Source: Spirochaetota bacterium
GTDB taxonomy: Bacteria; Spirochaetota; Spirochaetia; Treponematales; UBA12059
Direction: 5' to 3'
Assembly: GCA_020048755.1 (NCBI GenBank)
Contig: JAIFMD010000188.1
Location: 1-32,942 of the forward strand
DNA: 32,942 nucleotides
A model generated the notes under the pieces. That model saw nothing but the letters and a program-made list of their open reading frames with translations, did no database searches and was not told the DNA's origin. The number at the start of each line of letters is the position of its first letter. The first letter of the stretch is position 1. This document shows, piece after piece, positions 1-7,856 of this stretch. The translations under genes were made by a program, and so were the position numbers.

Positions 1-1
1 T

Positions 2-124
2 CCCAAGGCCAGACAAATCAGGTTTATCGATCAGGGAACGGTCTCGGAAGATCTTGAATCAGAACCCGAAGCCCCAACCGCTACAGACTCCACAACAGAA
101 ACTTTACAAGTCACTACAGATTAA
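2..124 (+). CDS. C-terminal tail of an unidentified protein, cut by the window edge
   Basis: An open frame runs from the left edge to a TAA stop at 122-124, giving about 40 residues. The tail is rich in Glu, Ser, Thr and Asp (for example ESEPEAPTATDSTTETLQ) and looks like a disordered acidic C-terminus. It ends 6 bases before the converging helicase stop, which fits a real gene end. No domain is visible, so the family cannot be named. It could also be a chance open frame, because only 123 bases are visible. Confidence 0.45.
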   Translation, partial: PKARQIRFIDQGTVSEDLESEPEAPTATDSTTETLQVTTD

Positions 125-130
125 CAAACA

Positions 131-2656
131 TTACGCAAAGAATTCGCTGATTTTCCTGTAGAGCGTTCCGACTTTTTCCTTCTGCTCGGGAGTGGCGAGT
201 TCGGAAATTTCATCGACGAGGTATTCCAGGCTGGCCAGGCTCTCGTTGAGGGCCGTGTGGAAGCCCCGGGAAACACGGAACCAGTAGGTGCCGGCGGTAT
301 CGGTGAACATGGCAACAAAACCAAGTTCGGGATTTTTGGGCTTCCAGTAGGCAGTCTGTAGTACATGGTCCAGTACGGTTACGAGACCATCAAGATCATC
401 GTTGACGTTGAACTGCTTTTTGCGGGGCCACTCGCGCTTCAGGTCGTTTTCCGGATCGAGTATAGGGGAGATGCGGAGTATCGTTTCGAGTTTCTCGCCG
501 TCAAGCAGGCGGTTGTGCCCGACGGTGACAACGCCGAGCATGCCCTTGAAGGCAAGACCCGCATCGGCCGGCAGGCCTTCCCTGGCACGCTTGAAGCTCT
601 CCCAGACGAGCACGGCTTTCTTGCGTTTCTTCTCGGCTACAAGATCAAAGGTCTCGCCACCTATCTTGATGCGGTTGGTAAAATCGCGGGCTTCTTCGAG
701 CCTGGGGTGCTCGATCCTGGCAGGCCGTGCCGCCGCGGGCCGGCCGCGGACAGGATATTCCGGTGCAGCCGCAGGTTTCTGCTTGAGGAGCGTCTCCGCG
801 ACTATGGGTGATATTTTTGCCAGCATGCGCCGCTGCAACGGTGAGACGCTCATCGCGTACATCCTGGTAGTCCTGACGATTTCACCGGCGACTATGAAGT
901 CGGGATTTTCCTTGAACATGACAGAACTGGGATGTATCTGTACCCGTTCATCCATCAGCGTGCGGAACGTACCTCGGTCTTGCCTGGCGCAGACGAACTG
1001 GATAAGGCCACGGCTGACGGCACAGAGGTAGTCTTCGGTGGAGCCGCCGGAGGCTATGGGTACGCCGAGGTCGTGGACTATCATCTCTATCTGTTCCTTG
1101 ATGCGCGCGATTTCAAGAAGGGTGCGTTCGTCCAGGTAATTCTTTTCAGCAAACTTGGCCTTGTTCCTGGCCTCGCCAAAGGTGCGGTACATCTTGAGGT
1201 ATGACATGAAATCGCCGGCAGGGTCGCGGAAGGCATGGTGCGCTCGCCTGGCTTCCAGCTCTTCTCCGGGTGGCAAGACATAAGGGCTGGAGGTGGAAAG
1301 GAACGCCGCGGCGATGACTACTTCTTCTACCACATCGGGATACTTGAGTATCGATTCGACGATCATGCGCGAGAGGCGCGGCAGCAGCGGAAACGCGCAC
1401 ATCATCTGTCCAACCCTGGACAGGCTGCGGTCCGGTTCGAATACCTCAAGCAGGTTGAGCACATCCATCGCCCCGAGTATTCCCGAGCGCGGTGGCTTGG
1501 ATATGAAGTCAAAGCGCTCGAACTCCGTAATGCCCAGCTCGGCCATACGCAGCACGACCTCGGACAGGTCGGTACGGTAGATCTCTTCCATGGTGAACAG
1601 CGAGCGGTTCTCGAAGTCGTCTCGCGTGTACAGGCGATAGCAATACCCTGGCGCGGTGCGCCCCGCCCTGCCCTTGCGCTGGTTGCTCGAGGCCTTTGAA
1701 ACGGGAACCTGCACGAGGCTTGCGGTATAGGTCTTGGGATTGTAGAAGTTGAGTTTGGCCTGGCCCGAGTCTATTACGCTGGTGACGCCGTCTATCGTGA
1801 CGCTCGTCTCGGCTATGTTCGTAGACAGGATTACCTTCTTCTTGCCGAGCGGCGCCTTGTCAAAGACACGTTCCTGCTCGTCCTTGCCGAGCCTGGCATA
1901 CAAGGGAACGATGAGTATGCGGTTGCGGCTTTCGCTGGCGGCGAGGCGTTCCATACAGTCCTTGATGAGACGTTCGCCTGGCAGGAATACGAGCAGATCG
2001 CCGTCGCGCCTGTCGCCTATGATGCGGTTGACTATCTGTTCGATCTTGTCGACCAGGGAGTCGGGACTGCCTTCTACGGCCGGCGGATCCCAGACTATGG
2101 TAACCGGATAGACCTGGGTTTCAATCTTGACGATAGGACAATCGCCGAAGTACGCGCTGAAAATCTCGGCATTGATGGTGGCGCTCGAGACTATGACCTT
2201 GAATTCCGGTCGCGCATCGAGGACACGTTTAAGGAGTCCCAGGATGAAGTCTATGTTGAGGCTGCGCTCGTGCGCTTCATCCACCATGATGACCGAATAC
2301 TTTGACATGGCGGGATCGAGCTTCATTTCCTGGAGCAGTATGCCGTCGGTCATTATCTTTATTTTAGTCGACTGGTTTGTCTTGTCCTCGAAGCGCATTT
2401 TGTAGCCCACGAGGCCGGGCATGGGCGTACCGAGCTGCTTTGATATGAATTCGCTGACAGAGATGGCGGCGATGCGCCGGGGCTGTGTAACGCCTATTAT
2501 TCCGCCGTTTGAGTAACCGGCTTCGTTGAGTATGACAGGGAGCTGGGTCGTCTTGCCTGAGCCGGTGGGGCTCTCCACGACTATGACCTGGTGTGACTGG
2601 AGTGCATCGAGTATGCGCTGTTTCTGTTGATATACGGGAAGGTTCTTGGCATCCAT
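131..2656 (-). CDS. hrpA: DEAH-box ATP-dependent RNA helicase, HrpA-like
   Basis: This 841-residue superfamily 2 helicase probably remodels RNA or RNA-protein complexes in the cytoplasm using ATP. Visible motifs in order: Walker A GSGKTT (residues 32-37), TQPRR (58-62), DEAH (126-129), SAT (158-160) and QRKGRAGR near residue 330. These are followed by the HA2/winged-helix region and an OB-fold-like segment to about residue 650. The HrpA/Prp-type Walker A surroundings favour HrpA over HrpB. It is shorter than E. coli HrpA (about 1300 residues), and its last 180 or so residues do not resemble any HrpA domain I recognise. The ATG at 2656 is the first codon that keeps the Walker A region and has no Shine-Dalgarno sequence; a promoter -10 lies 6 bases upstream. 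It is divergent from the anion transporter. Confidence 0.88.
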   Translation of the reverse strand: MDAKNLPVYQQKQRILDALQSHQVIVVESPTGSGKTTQLPVILNEAGYSNGGIIGVTQPRRIAAISVSEFISKQLGTPMPGLVGYKMRFEDKTNQSTKIKIMTDGILLQEMKLDPAMSKYSVIMVDEAHERSLNIDFILGLLKRVLDARPEFKVIVSSATINAEIFSAYFGDCPIVKIETQVYPVTIVWDPPAVEGSPDSLVDKIEQIVNRIIGDRRDGDLLVFLPGERLIKDCMERLAASESRNRILIVPLYARLGKDEQERVFDKAPLGKKKVILSTNIAETSVTIDGVTSVIDSGQAKLNFYNPKTYTASLVQVPVSKASSNQRKGRAGRTAPGYCYRLYTRDDFENRSLFTMEEIYRTDLSEVVLRMAELGITEFERFDFISKPPRSGILGAMDVLNLLEVFEPDRSLSRVGQMMCAFPLLPRLSRMIVESILKYPDVVEEVVIAAAFLSTSSPYVLPPGEELEARRAHHAFRDPAGDFMSYLKMYRTFGEARNKAKFAEKNYLDERTLLEIARIKEQIEMIVHDLGVPIASGGSTEDYLCAVSRGLIQFVCARQDRGTFRTLMDERVQIHPSSVMFKENPDFIVAGEIVRTTRMYAMSVSPLQRRMLAKISPIVAETLLKQKPAAAPEYPVRGRPAAARPARIEHPRLEEARDFTNRIKIGGETFDLVAEKKRKKAVLVWESFKRAREGLPADAGLAFKGMLGVVTVGHNRLLDGEKLETILRISPILDPENDLKREWPRKKQFNVNDDLDGLVTVLDHVLQTAYWKPKNPELGFVAMFTDTAGTYWFRVSRGFHTALNESLASLEYLVDEISELATPEQKEKVGTLYRKISEFFA

Positions 2657-2662
2657 GGATCC

Positions 2663-2690
2663 ATTGTAGCCTAAATTACCCGATTATCAA
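2663..2690 (-). promoter_or_regulatory. Promoter of the DEAH helicase gene, leaderless type
   Basis: On the minus strand, TTGATA (2690-2685) and TACAAT (2668-2663) are separated by 16 bases. Only 6 bases separate the -10 from the ATG, so the predicted transcript start falls on or next to the start codon. Confidence 0.6.
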
Positions 2691-2713
2691 AGGACCCGCA
2701 CCCCGGTTATACT
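2684..2713 (+). promoter_or_regulatory. Promoter of the anion transporter gene, leaderless type
   Basis: TTATCA (2684-2689), an 18-base spacer and TATACT (2708-2713). Seven bases separate the -10 from the ATG at 2721, and there is no Shine-Dalgarno sequence. Its -35 occupies the same bases as the -35 of the divergent helicase promoter. Confidence 0.5.
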
Positions 2714-2720
2714 CCGATCC

Positions 2721-4013
2721 ATGCTGAAGGAAATTCTGTCTGATATCCTGATACTGGCTGGCATGGCCGCGATCGCCGCCGGGCGTGTCCCCTGGCTGCG
2801 GATGAACCGCGCCGCAATTGCACTTGCAGCTGCGGCTGGCCTCATCGTTGTCGGGGCCATACCGCTAGGCGATGCGCTCGGTGCCGTCGACATGGGCACG
2901 ATTACCCTGTTGCTGTCGATGATGGTGCTCGTAGCGGCGATACGGCTGTCCGGTCTCTTTGACTTGGTGGCCGCGCGTCTTTCAGGGCTTGCCGGGTATC
3001 CAAAACTTTTTCTGGCGGCGATCGTCGCGGCGGCGGGCGTGCTCTCGGCGCTGTTCCTCAACGATACGATGTGCCTGGTGCTGGGGCCGGTCGTAGCGGA
3101 GACCAGCCTCCGCGCGCGGCGGAATCCCGTACCATACCTGGTCGCGACAGCGACGGCCGCCAATGTGGGCTCGGCTGCGACCATCATCGGCAATCCCCAG
3201 AACATGCTGATAGGCGCGAAAAGCGGCATACCATTTGTACAGTTCGTCACCCGGATTGGTCCTCCTGCGCTCCTGGGACTGGCTATCTGCTGGGTTGTGG
3301 TCGTTCTTGTATTCCCCAGGGAATTCAGGAACCATCGGAAGAGCCCCGCTCGTGACCATGTCAATTTGGCGGGTAGCGCTACGGAGCGGCAATTGGAGGC
3401 CAGGACCATGAGCGCGGGCCTCCTGGGAGCGGTACGGCTGGACAAGCCACTGGCCATAAAAAGCGCCATAGCCAGCGCCGCCATGCTTGCCGGATTCCTT
3501 GCAGGTGTTCCCGTCGTGGTAGCGGCACTCGTGCCTGCTGCCATAATGCTGGCATCTACAAAAATCGAATCGGAGAAACTGTTCTCCGGCGTGGACTTCA
3601 ACCTGCTCGTCTTCTTTGCCGGCCTATTCATCATCACTGACGCCACATCCCGCACGGCAGCCTTTGCCTGGCTGGAACGTACCGTGCTCTCGGGAGCTGC
3701 CGCTTCACCCTGGATGTTTTCCGCCGCGACGACTGCAGTATCAAACGTCGTTTCCAACGTACCTGCCGTGATGGTGTTGTCACCGCTGGCTGCTGGAGCC
3801 GCCGACCCGGCCAGCGCATGGCTCATACTCGCGATGGCGAGTACCTTTGCTGGCAACCTTACCCTGCTCGGTTCGGTAGCCAACCTCATAGTCGCAGAGG
3901 GTGCCGCTACCCGTGGCGCAAGACTGGGATTCTGGGATTATCTGAAAGCCGGAGTGCCTATAACACTTTTGACACTCGCTGTCGGTACAGCCTGGTTGAG
4001 CCTTACGGCTTGA
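2721..4013 (+). CDS. SLC13/ArsB-type (CitMHS superfamily) inner-membrane anion transporter
   Basis: A 430-residue, strongly hydrophobic protein with about 10-12 predicted membrane segments. The two halves carry the hallmarks of the ion-transporter superfamily: NDTMCLVLGPVV in the first, ATIIGNPQNMLIG nearby, and the corresponding SNVVSNVPAVMVL in the second. Relatives carry dicarboxylates, citrate, sulfate or arsenite, or exchange Na+/H+ (NhaD); the substrate here cannot be read from sequence. It ends 24 bases before a TPP riboswitch. It might be cotranscribed with the thiamine importer, because I see no good promoter between them, but the riboswitch would not control it. The start has a -10 box 7 bases upstream and no Shine-Dalgarno sequence. 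Confidence 0.85.
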   Translation: MLKEILSDILILAGMAAIAAGRVPWLRMNRAAIALAAAAGLIVVGAIPLGDALGAVDMGTITLLLSMMVLVAAIRLSGLFDLVAARLSGLAGYPKLFLAAIVAAAGVLSALFLNDTMCLVLGPVVAETSLRARRNPVPYLVATATAANVGSAATIIGNPQNMLIGAKSGIPFVQFVTRIGPPALLGLAICWVVVVLVFPREFRNHRKSPARDHVNLAGSATERQLEARTMSAGLLGAVRLDKPLAIKSAIASAAMLAGFLAGVPVVVAALVPAAIMLASTKIESEKLFSGVDFNLLVFFAGLFIITDATSRTAAFAWLERTVLSGAAASPWMFSAATTAVSNVVSNVPAVMVLSPLAAGAADPASAWLILAMASTFAGNLTLLGSVANLIVAEGAATRGARLGFWDYLKAGVPITLLTLAVGTAWLSLTA

Positions 4014-4036
4014 CCCTCGGGTGTGTGCAGACGTAT

Positions 4037-4132
4037 CTTCCTCTTGCGGGGTGTCGGCGCGGTTCCCTGGGAATCGCAGCCGTCTGAGAACAGACCCGAG
4101 GAACCTGATCCGGATAATGCCGGCGGAGGGAG
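4037..4132 (+). promoter_or_regulatory. TPP riboswitch (THI element) controlling thiBPQ translation
   Basis: The conserved core is present in order: GGGGTG (4048-4053), CTGAGA (4084-4089), ACCC (4094-4097), GAACCTGATC (4101-4110) and GGATAATGCC. The P3 arm is a 12-bp hairpin at 4055-4082 with one bulge. P1 pairs 4037-4043 with 4126-4132 (7 pairs, one G-T). The 3' strand of P1 contains most of the thiB Shine-Dalgarno GGAGG (4125-4129), so bound TPP should hide the ribosome site. No terminator hairpin with a T-tract is visible, so control looks translational. Confidence 0.93.
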
Positions 4133-4137
4133 TACTT

Positions 4138-5157
4138 ATGCACACTCGTCCCGTTTCAACCAGGGAAGGGCTAGCGGTTTTGTTCACCGCGCTCGTTGCC
4201 CTCACTACTTCATGCGTCCAGAAAAACGACGCCCAGCTCGTCATCTACGCCTACGACTCGTTTGCCAGTGAATGGGGCCCCGCTCCAATTGTCATACCAG
4301 CTTTCGAAAAAGCCACAGGCATCAAGGTTGAACTCGTCGTCCCCGGAGATGCGGGCCAGGTGCTCGCGCGTGCCATCGATGAGAAAAAGGCACCTGTCGC
4401 TGACCTGCTCATCGGAATCGACGGAAATCTATTGCCCAAAGCGCTGGCCGCTGGTGTCCTTTCGGCGTACAAACCAAAAAACAGTGAAGTGCTTCAACCA
4501 AACCTCGTGCTCGATTCCGAATGGCGGATCACGCCCTACGACTGGAGCAGTTTTGCCATCATCTGGGATTCTGAGAAGCTCGCCAACCCGCCTGCTTCAC
4601 TTGAAGACCTGACCAAGCCTGAATATGCCCGGAAGCTGATCCTCATGGATCCACGCACCTCCACACCGGGCCTCGGTTTCGTTGCCTGGACCGCGGCGGA
4701 GTATGGCGATGGCCTTGCGGATTACTGGAAGCGGCTCAAGCCTTCTATCCTGACAATGTCTCCCGGCTGGGACACTGGTTACGGCCTCTTTACCTCGGGA
4801 GAAGCGCCTCTGGTAATTTCTTACACGACAAGCGCGGCCTATCATGCAGAATACGAGACAGCGGGACGATACCGGGCGCTCGAGTTTCCGGAGGGGCATC
4901 CCGTGCAGATAGAAGGCGCAGGCATCGTCGCCAAGGCACGGCACAGGAAAGCGGCTGAAGCCTTCATAGACTTCATGCTGACGAGGGAGTTCCAGGAGGT
5001 GCTGCCTTTGACTAACTGGATGTACCCGGTGCTGCCCGGAATCGAATTGCCGGCCAGTTACTCAGCCGCACCGGAACCCGAGAGAATGCTGCCCGCCAGC
5101 GGTTCAGGGCTCGATGCGGCGGTCAAGGTCGCCCTGGACGCACTGCAGGCGCCTTGA
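4138..5157 (+). CDS. thiB: Thiamine-type ABC transporter substrate-binding lipoprotein
   Basis: A 339-residue periplasmic binding protein anchored as a lipoprotein: residues 1-25 form a signal peptide ending in LTTS-C, with Cys26 as the acylated residue (a spirochaete-style relaxed lipobox). The mature part matches the ThiB/iron-binding-type fold (IDGNLLPKALAAGV, then YDWSSFAIIWDSEKL). The ATG at 4138 was chosen because it sits 8 bases after the Shine-Dalgarno in the riboswitch; the upstream in-frame ATG lies inside the riboswitch core. The TPP riboswitch points to thiamine, a thiamine phosphate or a precursor as ligand. The stop overlaps the thiP start by one base. Similarity to iron and polyamine binding proteins means the ligand rests mainly on context. 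Confidence 0.87.
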   Translation: MHTRPVSTREGLAVLFTALVALTTSCVQKNDAQLVIYAYDSFASEWGPAPIVIPAFEKATGIKVELVVPGDAGQVLARAIDEKKAPVADLLIGIDGNLLPKALAAGVLSAYKPKNSEVLQPNLVLDSEWRITPYDWSSFAIIWDSEKLANPPASLEDLTKPEYARKLILMDPRTSTPGLGFVAWTAAEYGDGLADYWKRLKPSILTMSPGWDTGYGLFTSGEAPLVISYTTSAAYHAEYETAGRYRALEFPEGHPVQIEGAGIVAKARHRKAAEAFIDFMLTREFQEVLPLTNWMYPVLPGIELPASYSAAPEPERMLPASGSGLDAAVKVALDALQAP

Positions 5158-6776
5158 TGCCCATGAAGGCCCCACTGCGCAGGCTGGGGGTCCGTCCCGG
5201 CGCCGTACTGTTCCCGGCGTTCGGCTTGCTCCTCCTCGTCCCGCTGGCGGCGGCCTTCTCTCCCCTGTTTGATGGAGGCATGTTCAGCAATCTGGTGCGC
5301 GCCTTCTCGGAGCCACGGTTTGTACGTTCCTTTGGCTATGGAATTGCCCAGGCGGCCGCCAGTGCGGTACTGGCGGCGCTCGTAGGCATTCCGGGAGCCT
5401 TTCTGCTGGCCAGGCGGCAGTTCCCCGGTAAAAAAATCCTGTCGGCCTTGTCTGCCGTGCCGTTCTGCGTGCCGCCCCTGATCATAGCCATAGGTTTTGT
5501 GCTGTACTACGGTCGGCAAGGCTTCCTGAACCGGGCACTGATGGCCGCATTTGGCCTGACCGAGCCCCCGCTACAGTTCCTGTACTCGTTTTCCGGGGTG
5601 GTACTGGCACACGGTTTTTACAACTTCCCGGTTGTGATGAGGTTCGTCGGGGATGCGTGGGCCACCGCTCCCAGACGGCATGAGGATGCAGCCCGGCTCC
5701 TCGGCGCATCCGAGAGGCGCGTGTTCCTGACGGTAACACTGCCGTCGATACTGCCGGCCTTCGGTGCCGCGATGTCACTGGTGTTCCTGATGTGCTTCTA
5801 CAGTTTCGTCATCGTGCTGCTGTTCGGTGGCCCCGGTGTCGGAACACCTGAGGTCGAGCTGTACCGGGCTGCACGCTTCGAGTTTGACAGGCCTCTGGCA
5901 AGTGCATTTGCGCTGGTCGAGACCGTCGTTGCGATGCTGGTTTTGTATGCGTACAGCATGTTCGAACGCCGGGCTGCCGCCGACCGGCGGGAAGCCGAAC
6001 GCTCGGCTCCGTCTGGCTTCAGGAACTCCAGGGGCGTTTTTCTGGCGCTCCTCTATGGAGCCTTCATACTTGTCTGCTTCATCGGTCCGCTCGCCTCCAT
6101 AGTAGTGGAATCCTTGACGATGAGAACGGCTGCCCGTGGCGCTTTTACATTTGGATTCGGCAACTACACCTCGCTGTTTGCAAGACGGGGTTTCGGGGCG
6201 GCAGTGCTTAATACCCTGGTGCTGGGTCTTTCCAGTGCCGCGCTTGCCGCAGCTACGGGTTTTGCTTTTTCAGTGGGCATGAAGCGGACCGGATCCAGCC
6301 TGATGGCAAAAATACTGCCACTTTTGCCGCTGGGCATCTCGAGCGTAGTATTGGTGTACGGCTGGAATGCAGTGCTCGGCACACCCTCCGTATTCGCGTT
6401 GGCCGCCGTGCAGGCCGTGTCAGCCTACCCGTTTGCGCTCAGGGCCATACAGTCATCGGTAGGACTCTCGGACGAGCGCTATGTGGAAGCGGCACGGTCG
6501 CTCGGATCATCACGCCTGGGAGCCACCTTGCGGGTACGACTACCTATGGCGGCACCTTCAATAGCGTCTGGTTTTGCACTGGCCTTCGCGATGAGCGCAG
6601 GCGACGCGAACGCCATCATTGCCGCTCCCGTGAGCGGCTTCGAGACGCTGGCCTTGCTCCTGTACCGGCTCGCGGGGTCGTACCGCCTCAACGAGGCCTG
6701 CGCCGCAGCCGTGTTGCTGGCTGTAGCCACCGGCTTCATATTCTTCTGGAAGGATGCCCGCGATGGTCTCGCTTGA
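5157..6776 (+). CDS. thiP: Thiamine-type ABC transporter permease with two fused permease domains
   Basis: This 539-residue inner-membrane protein has two tandem binding-protein-dependent permease domains, as in ThiP and FbpB. Each half carries the EAA loop that contacts the ATPase: HEDAARLLGASERRVFLTVTLP in the first half (near residue 180) and YVEAARSLGSSRLGATLRVRLP in the second (near 450). About 12 membrane segments are expected. The ATG at 5157 shares its A with the thiB stop (TGATG), which suggests translational coupling; a second ATG at 5163 is possible. The end overlaps thiQ. Length matches E. coli ThiP (536 residues). Confidence 0.88.
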   Translation: MPMKAPLRRLGVRPGAVLFPAFGLLLLVPLAAAFSPLFDGGMFSNLVRAFSEPRFVRSFGYGIAQAAASAVLAALVGIPGAFLLARRQFPGKKILSALSAVPFCVPPLIIAIGFVLYYGRQGFLNRALMAAFGLTEPPLQFLYSFSGVVLAHGFYNFPVVMRFVGDAWATAPRRHEDAARLLGASERRVFLTVTLPSILPAFGAAMSLVFLMCFYSFVIVLLFGGPGVGTPEVELYRAARFEFDRPLASAFALVETVVAMLVLYAYSMFERRAAADRREAERSAPSGFRNSRGVFLALLYGAFILVCFIGPLASIVVESLTMRTAARGAFTFGFGNYTSLFARRGFGAAVLNTLVLGLSSAALAAATGFAFSVGMKRTGSSLMAKILPLLPLGISSVVLVYGWNAVLGTPSVFALAAVQAVSAYPFALRAIQSSVGLSDERYVEAARSLGSSRLGATLRVRLPMAAPSIASGFALAFAMSAGDANAIIAAPVSGFETLALLLYRLAGSYRLNEACAAAVLLAVATGFIFFWKDARDGLA

Positions 6777-7842
6777 ACTCAGGGATCTTGTAAAAAGCTG
6801 GCCGGACATGACTGTCAGCGCCTCGCTTGTGGCAGAAGCCGGCACGATACTCGCGGTCGCGGGGCCTTCAGGTTGCGGCAAGAGTACGCTGCTCAGGATG
6901 GTTGCAGGCCTGATCAAACCCGATTCAGGCAACGTCATCGTAGGTGGCCGGGATGTAACGGCCGCCGAGCCGCATACCCGCGGGATCGGCATGGTATTCC
7001 AGGATCATGCGCTGTTTCCACACCTCGATGTGGCAGGGAATGTGGCCTACGGACTCCGTCGCCTTCACCTGGGACGAGCCGATCTTGCGGAGAGGATCTC
7101 GAGGTTGCTCGCCGCAGTCGATCTTTCGGGATTCGAGCACAGGAAGCCGCATGAACTCTCGGGTGGCGAGCGGCAACGCGTAGCATTGGCCAGGACACTG
7201 GCGATTGAACCATCGGTGGTACTCTTCGACGAACCGCTCTCGTCGCTGGATGCAGCGCTCCGCAAGCGCCTCCGCTCGGATATCGTAGAGGAACAGCGCA
7301 GGTTGGGCTTCACTGCCGTCTACGTTACCCACGACCTTGAGGAAGCCATGGCCATCGGGGATTCCCTTGCCATAATGGATTCAGGGCGCGTACTCCAGTG
7401 CAACCCTCCGCGCACGGTATGGTCTGAACCTGCCTGCGTAAAGGTAGCCCGCTTCATGGGGAGCGGTCCTTGCCTGCCGGTGTTGCGCCTTGAGGAGCGT
7501 CTCGGCGTCCTGACTGCATGCACGGCCGCGGGGGAATTTCCTCTGGCTGGCCTGGCAATACAGGATCCTGGGTTCCGGCCTGAAAACACGTATGTGTTCT
7601 TTGAGCGTTCAGCGGCAAGGCCACATGCTTCAGACGCTGCGGCTGCATCCGGAGCCAGCTACGGCAAGTTCAGTGCTGTGTGTCTGCGGGCTGATTTTGC
7701 CGGGGACGCCGTCGATTGCCTGATGGATTCAGGCGGAGAATTGTTCACCCTGCGGTTCGACAGGGAAACCGCCCCTGCCGCAGGTACCATAACCAGCTAC
7801 GAGGTTCCAGCCGGCAGGTGCAGCCTGCTCACCGACAGCTGA
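6763..7842 (+). CDS. thiQ: Thiamine-type ABC transporter ATP-binding protein
   Basis: A 359-residue ABC ATPase that would energise ThiBP uptake. Visible are Walker A GPSGCGKST (near residue 35), the Q-loop MVFQDHALFPHL, signature LSGGERQRVALA, Walker B SVVLFDEPLSSLD and the switch histidine in YVTHDLEEA. The last 130 residues form an extra TOBE-like region, so it is longer than E. coli ThiQ (about 230 residues) and resembles PotA/FbpC-type ATPases in layout. The start at 6763 was chosen because GGAAGG (6748-6753) lies 9 bases upstream; the ATG at 6754 would leave no gap. It overlaps the end of thiP. Substrate assignment comes from the riboswitch. Confidence 0.86.
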   Translation: MVSLELRDLVKSWPDMTVSASLVAEAGTILAVAGPSGCGKSTLLRMVAGLIKPDSGNVIVGGRDVTAAEPHTRGIGMVFQDHALFPHLDVAGNVAYGLRRLHLGRADLAERISRLLAAVDLSGFEHRKPHELSGGERQRVALARTLAIEPSVVLFDEPLSSLDAALRKRLRSDIVEEQRRLGFTAVYVTHDLEEAMAIGDSLAIMDSGRVLQCNPPRTVWSEPACVKVARFMGSGPCLPVLRLEERLGVLTACTAAGEFPLAGLAIQDPGFRPENTYVFFERSAARPHASDAAAASGASYGKFSAVCLRADFAGDAVDCLMDSGGELFTLRFDRETAPAAGTITSYEVPAGRCSLLTDS

Positions 7843-7856
7843 ATCCCTGCAAATGT

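Noticed and set aside
2687-3889. Long antisense frame opposite the anion transporter
   Set aside because: Composition is a shadow of the GC-rich transporter gene; the transporter has clear family motifs.
4021-4137. N-terminal extension of thiB
   Set aside because: This stretch is the TPP riboswitch RNA, and the lipoprotein signal peptide starts at 4138.
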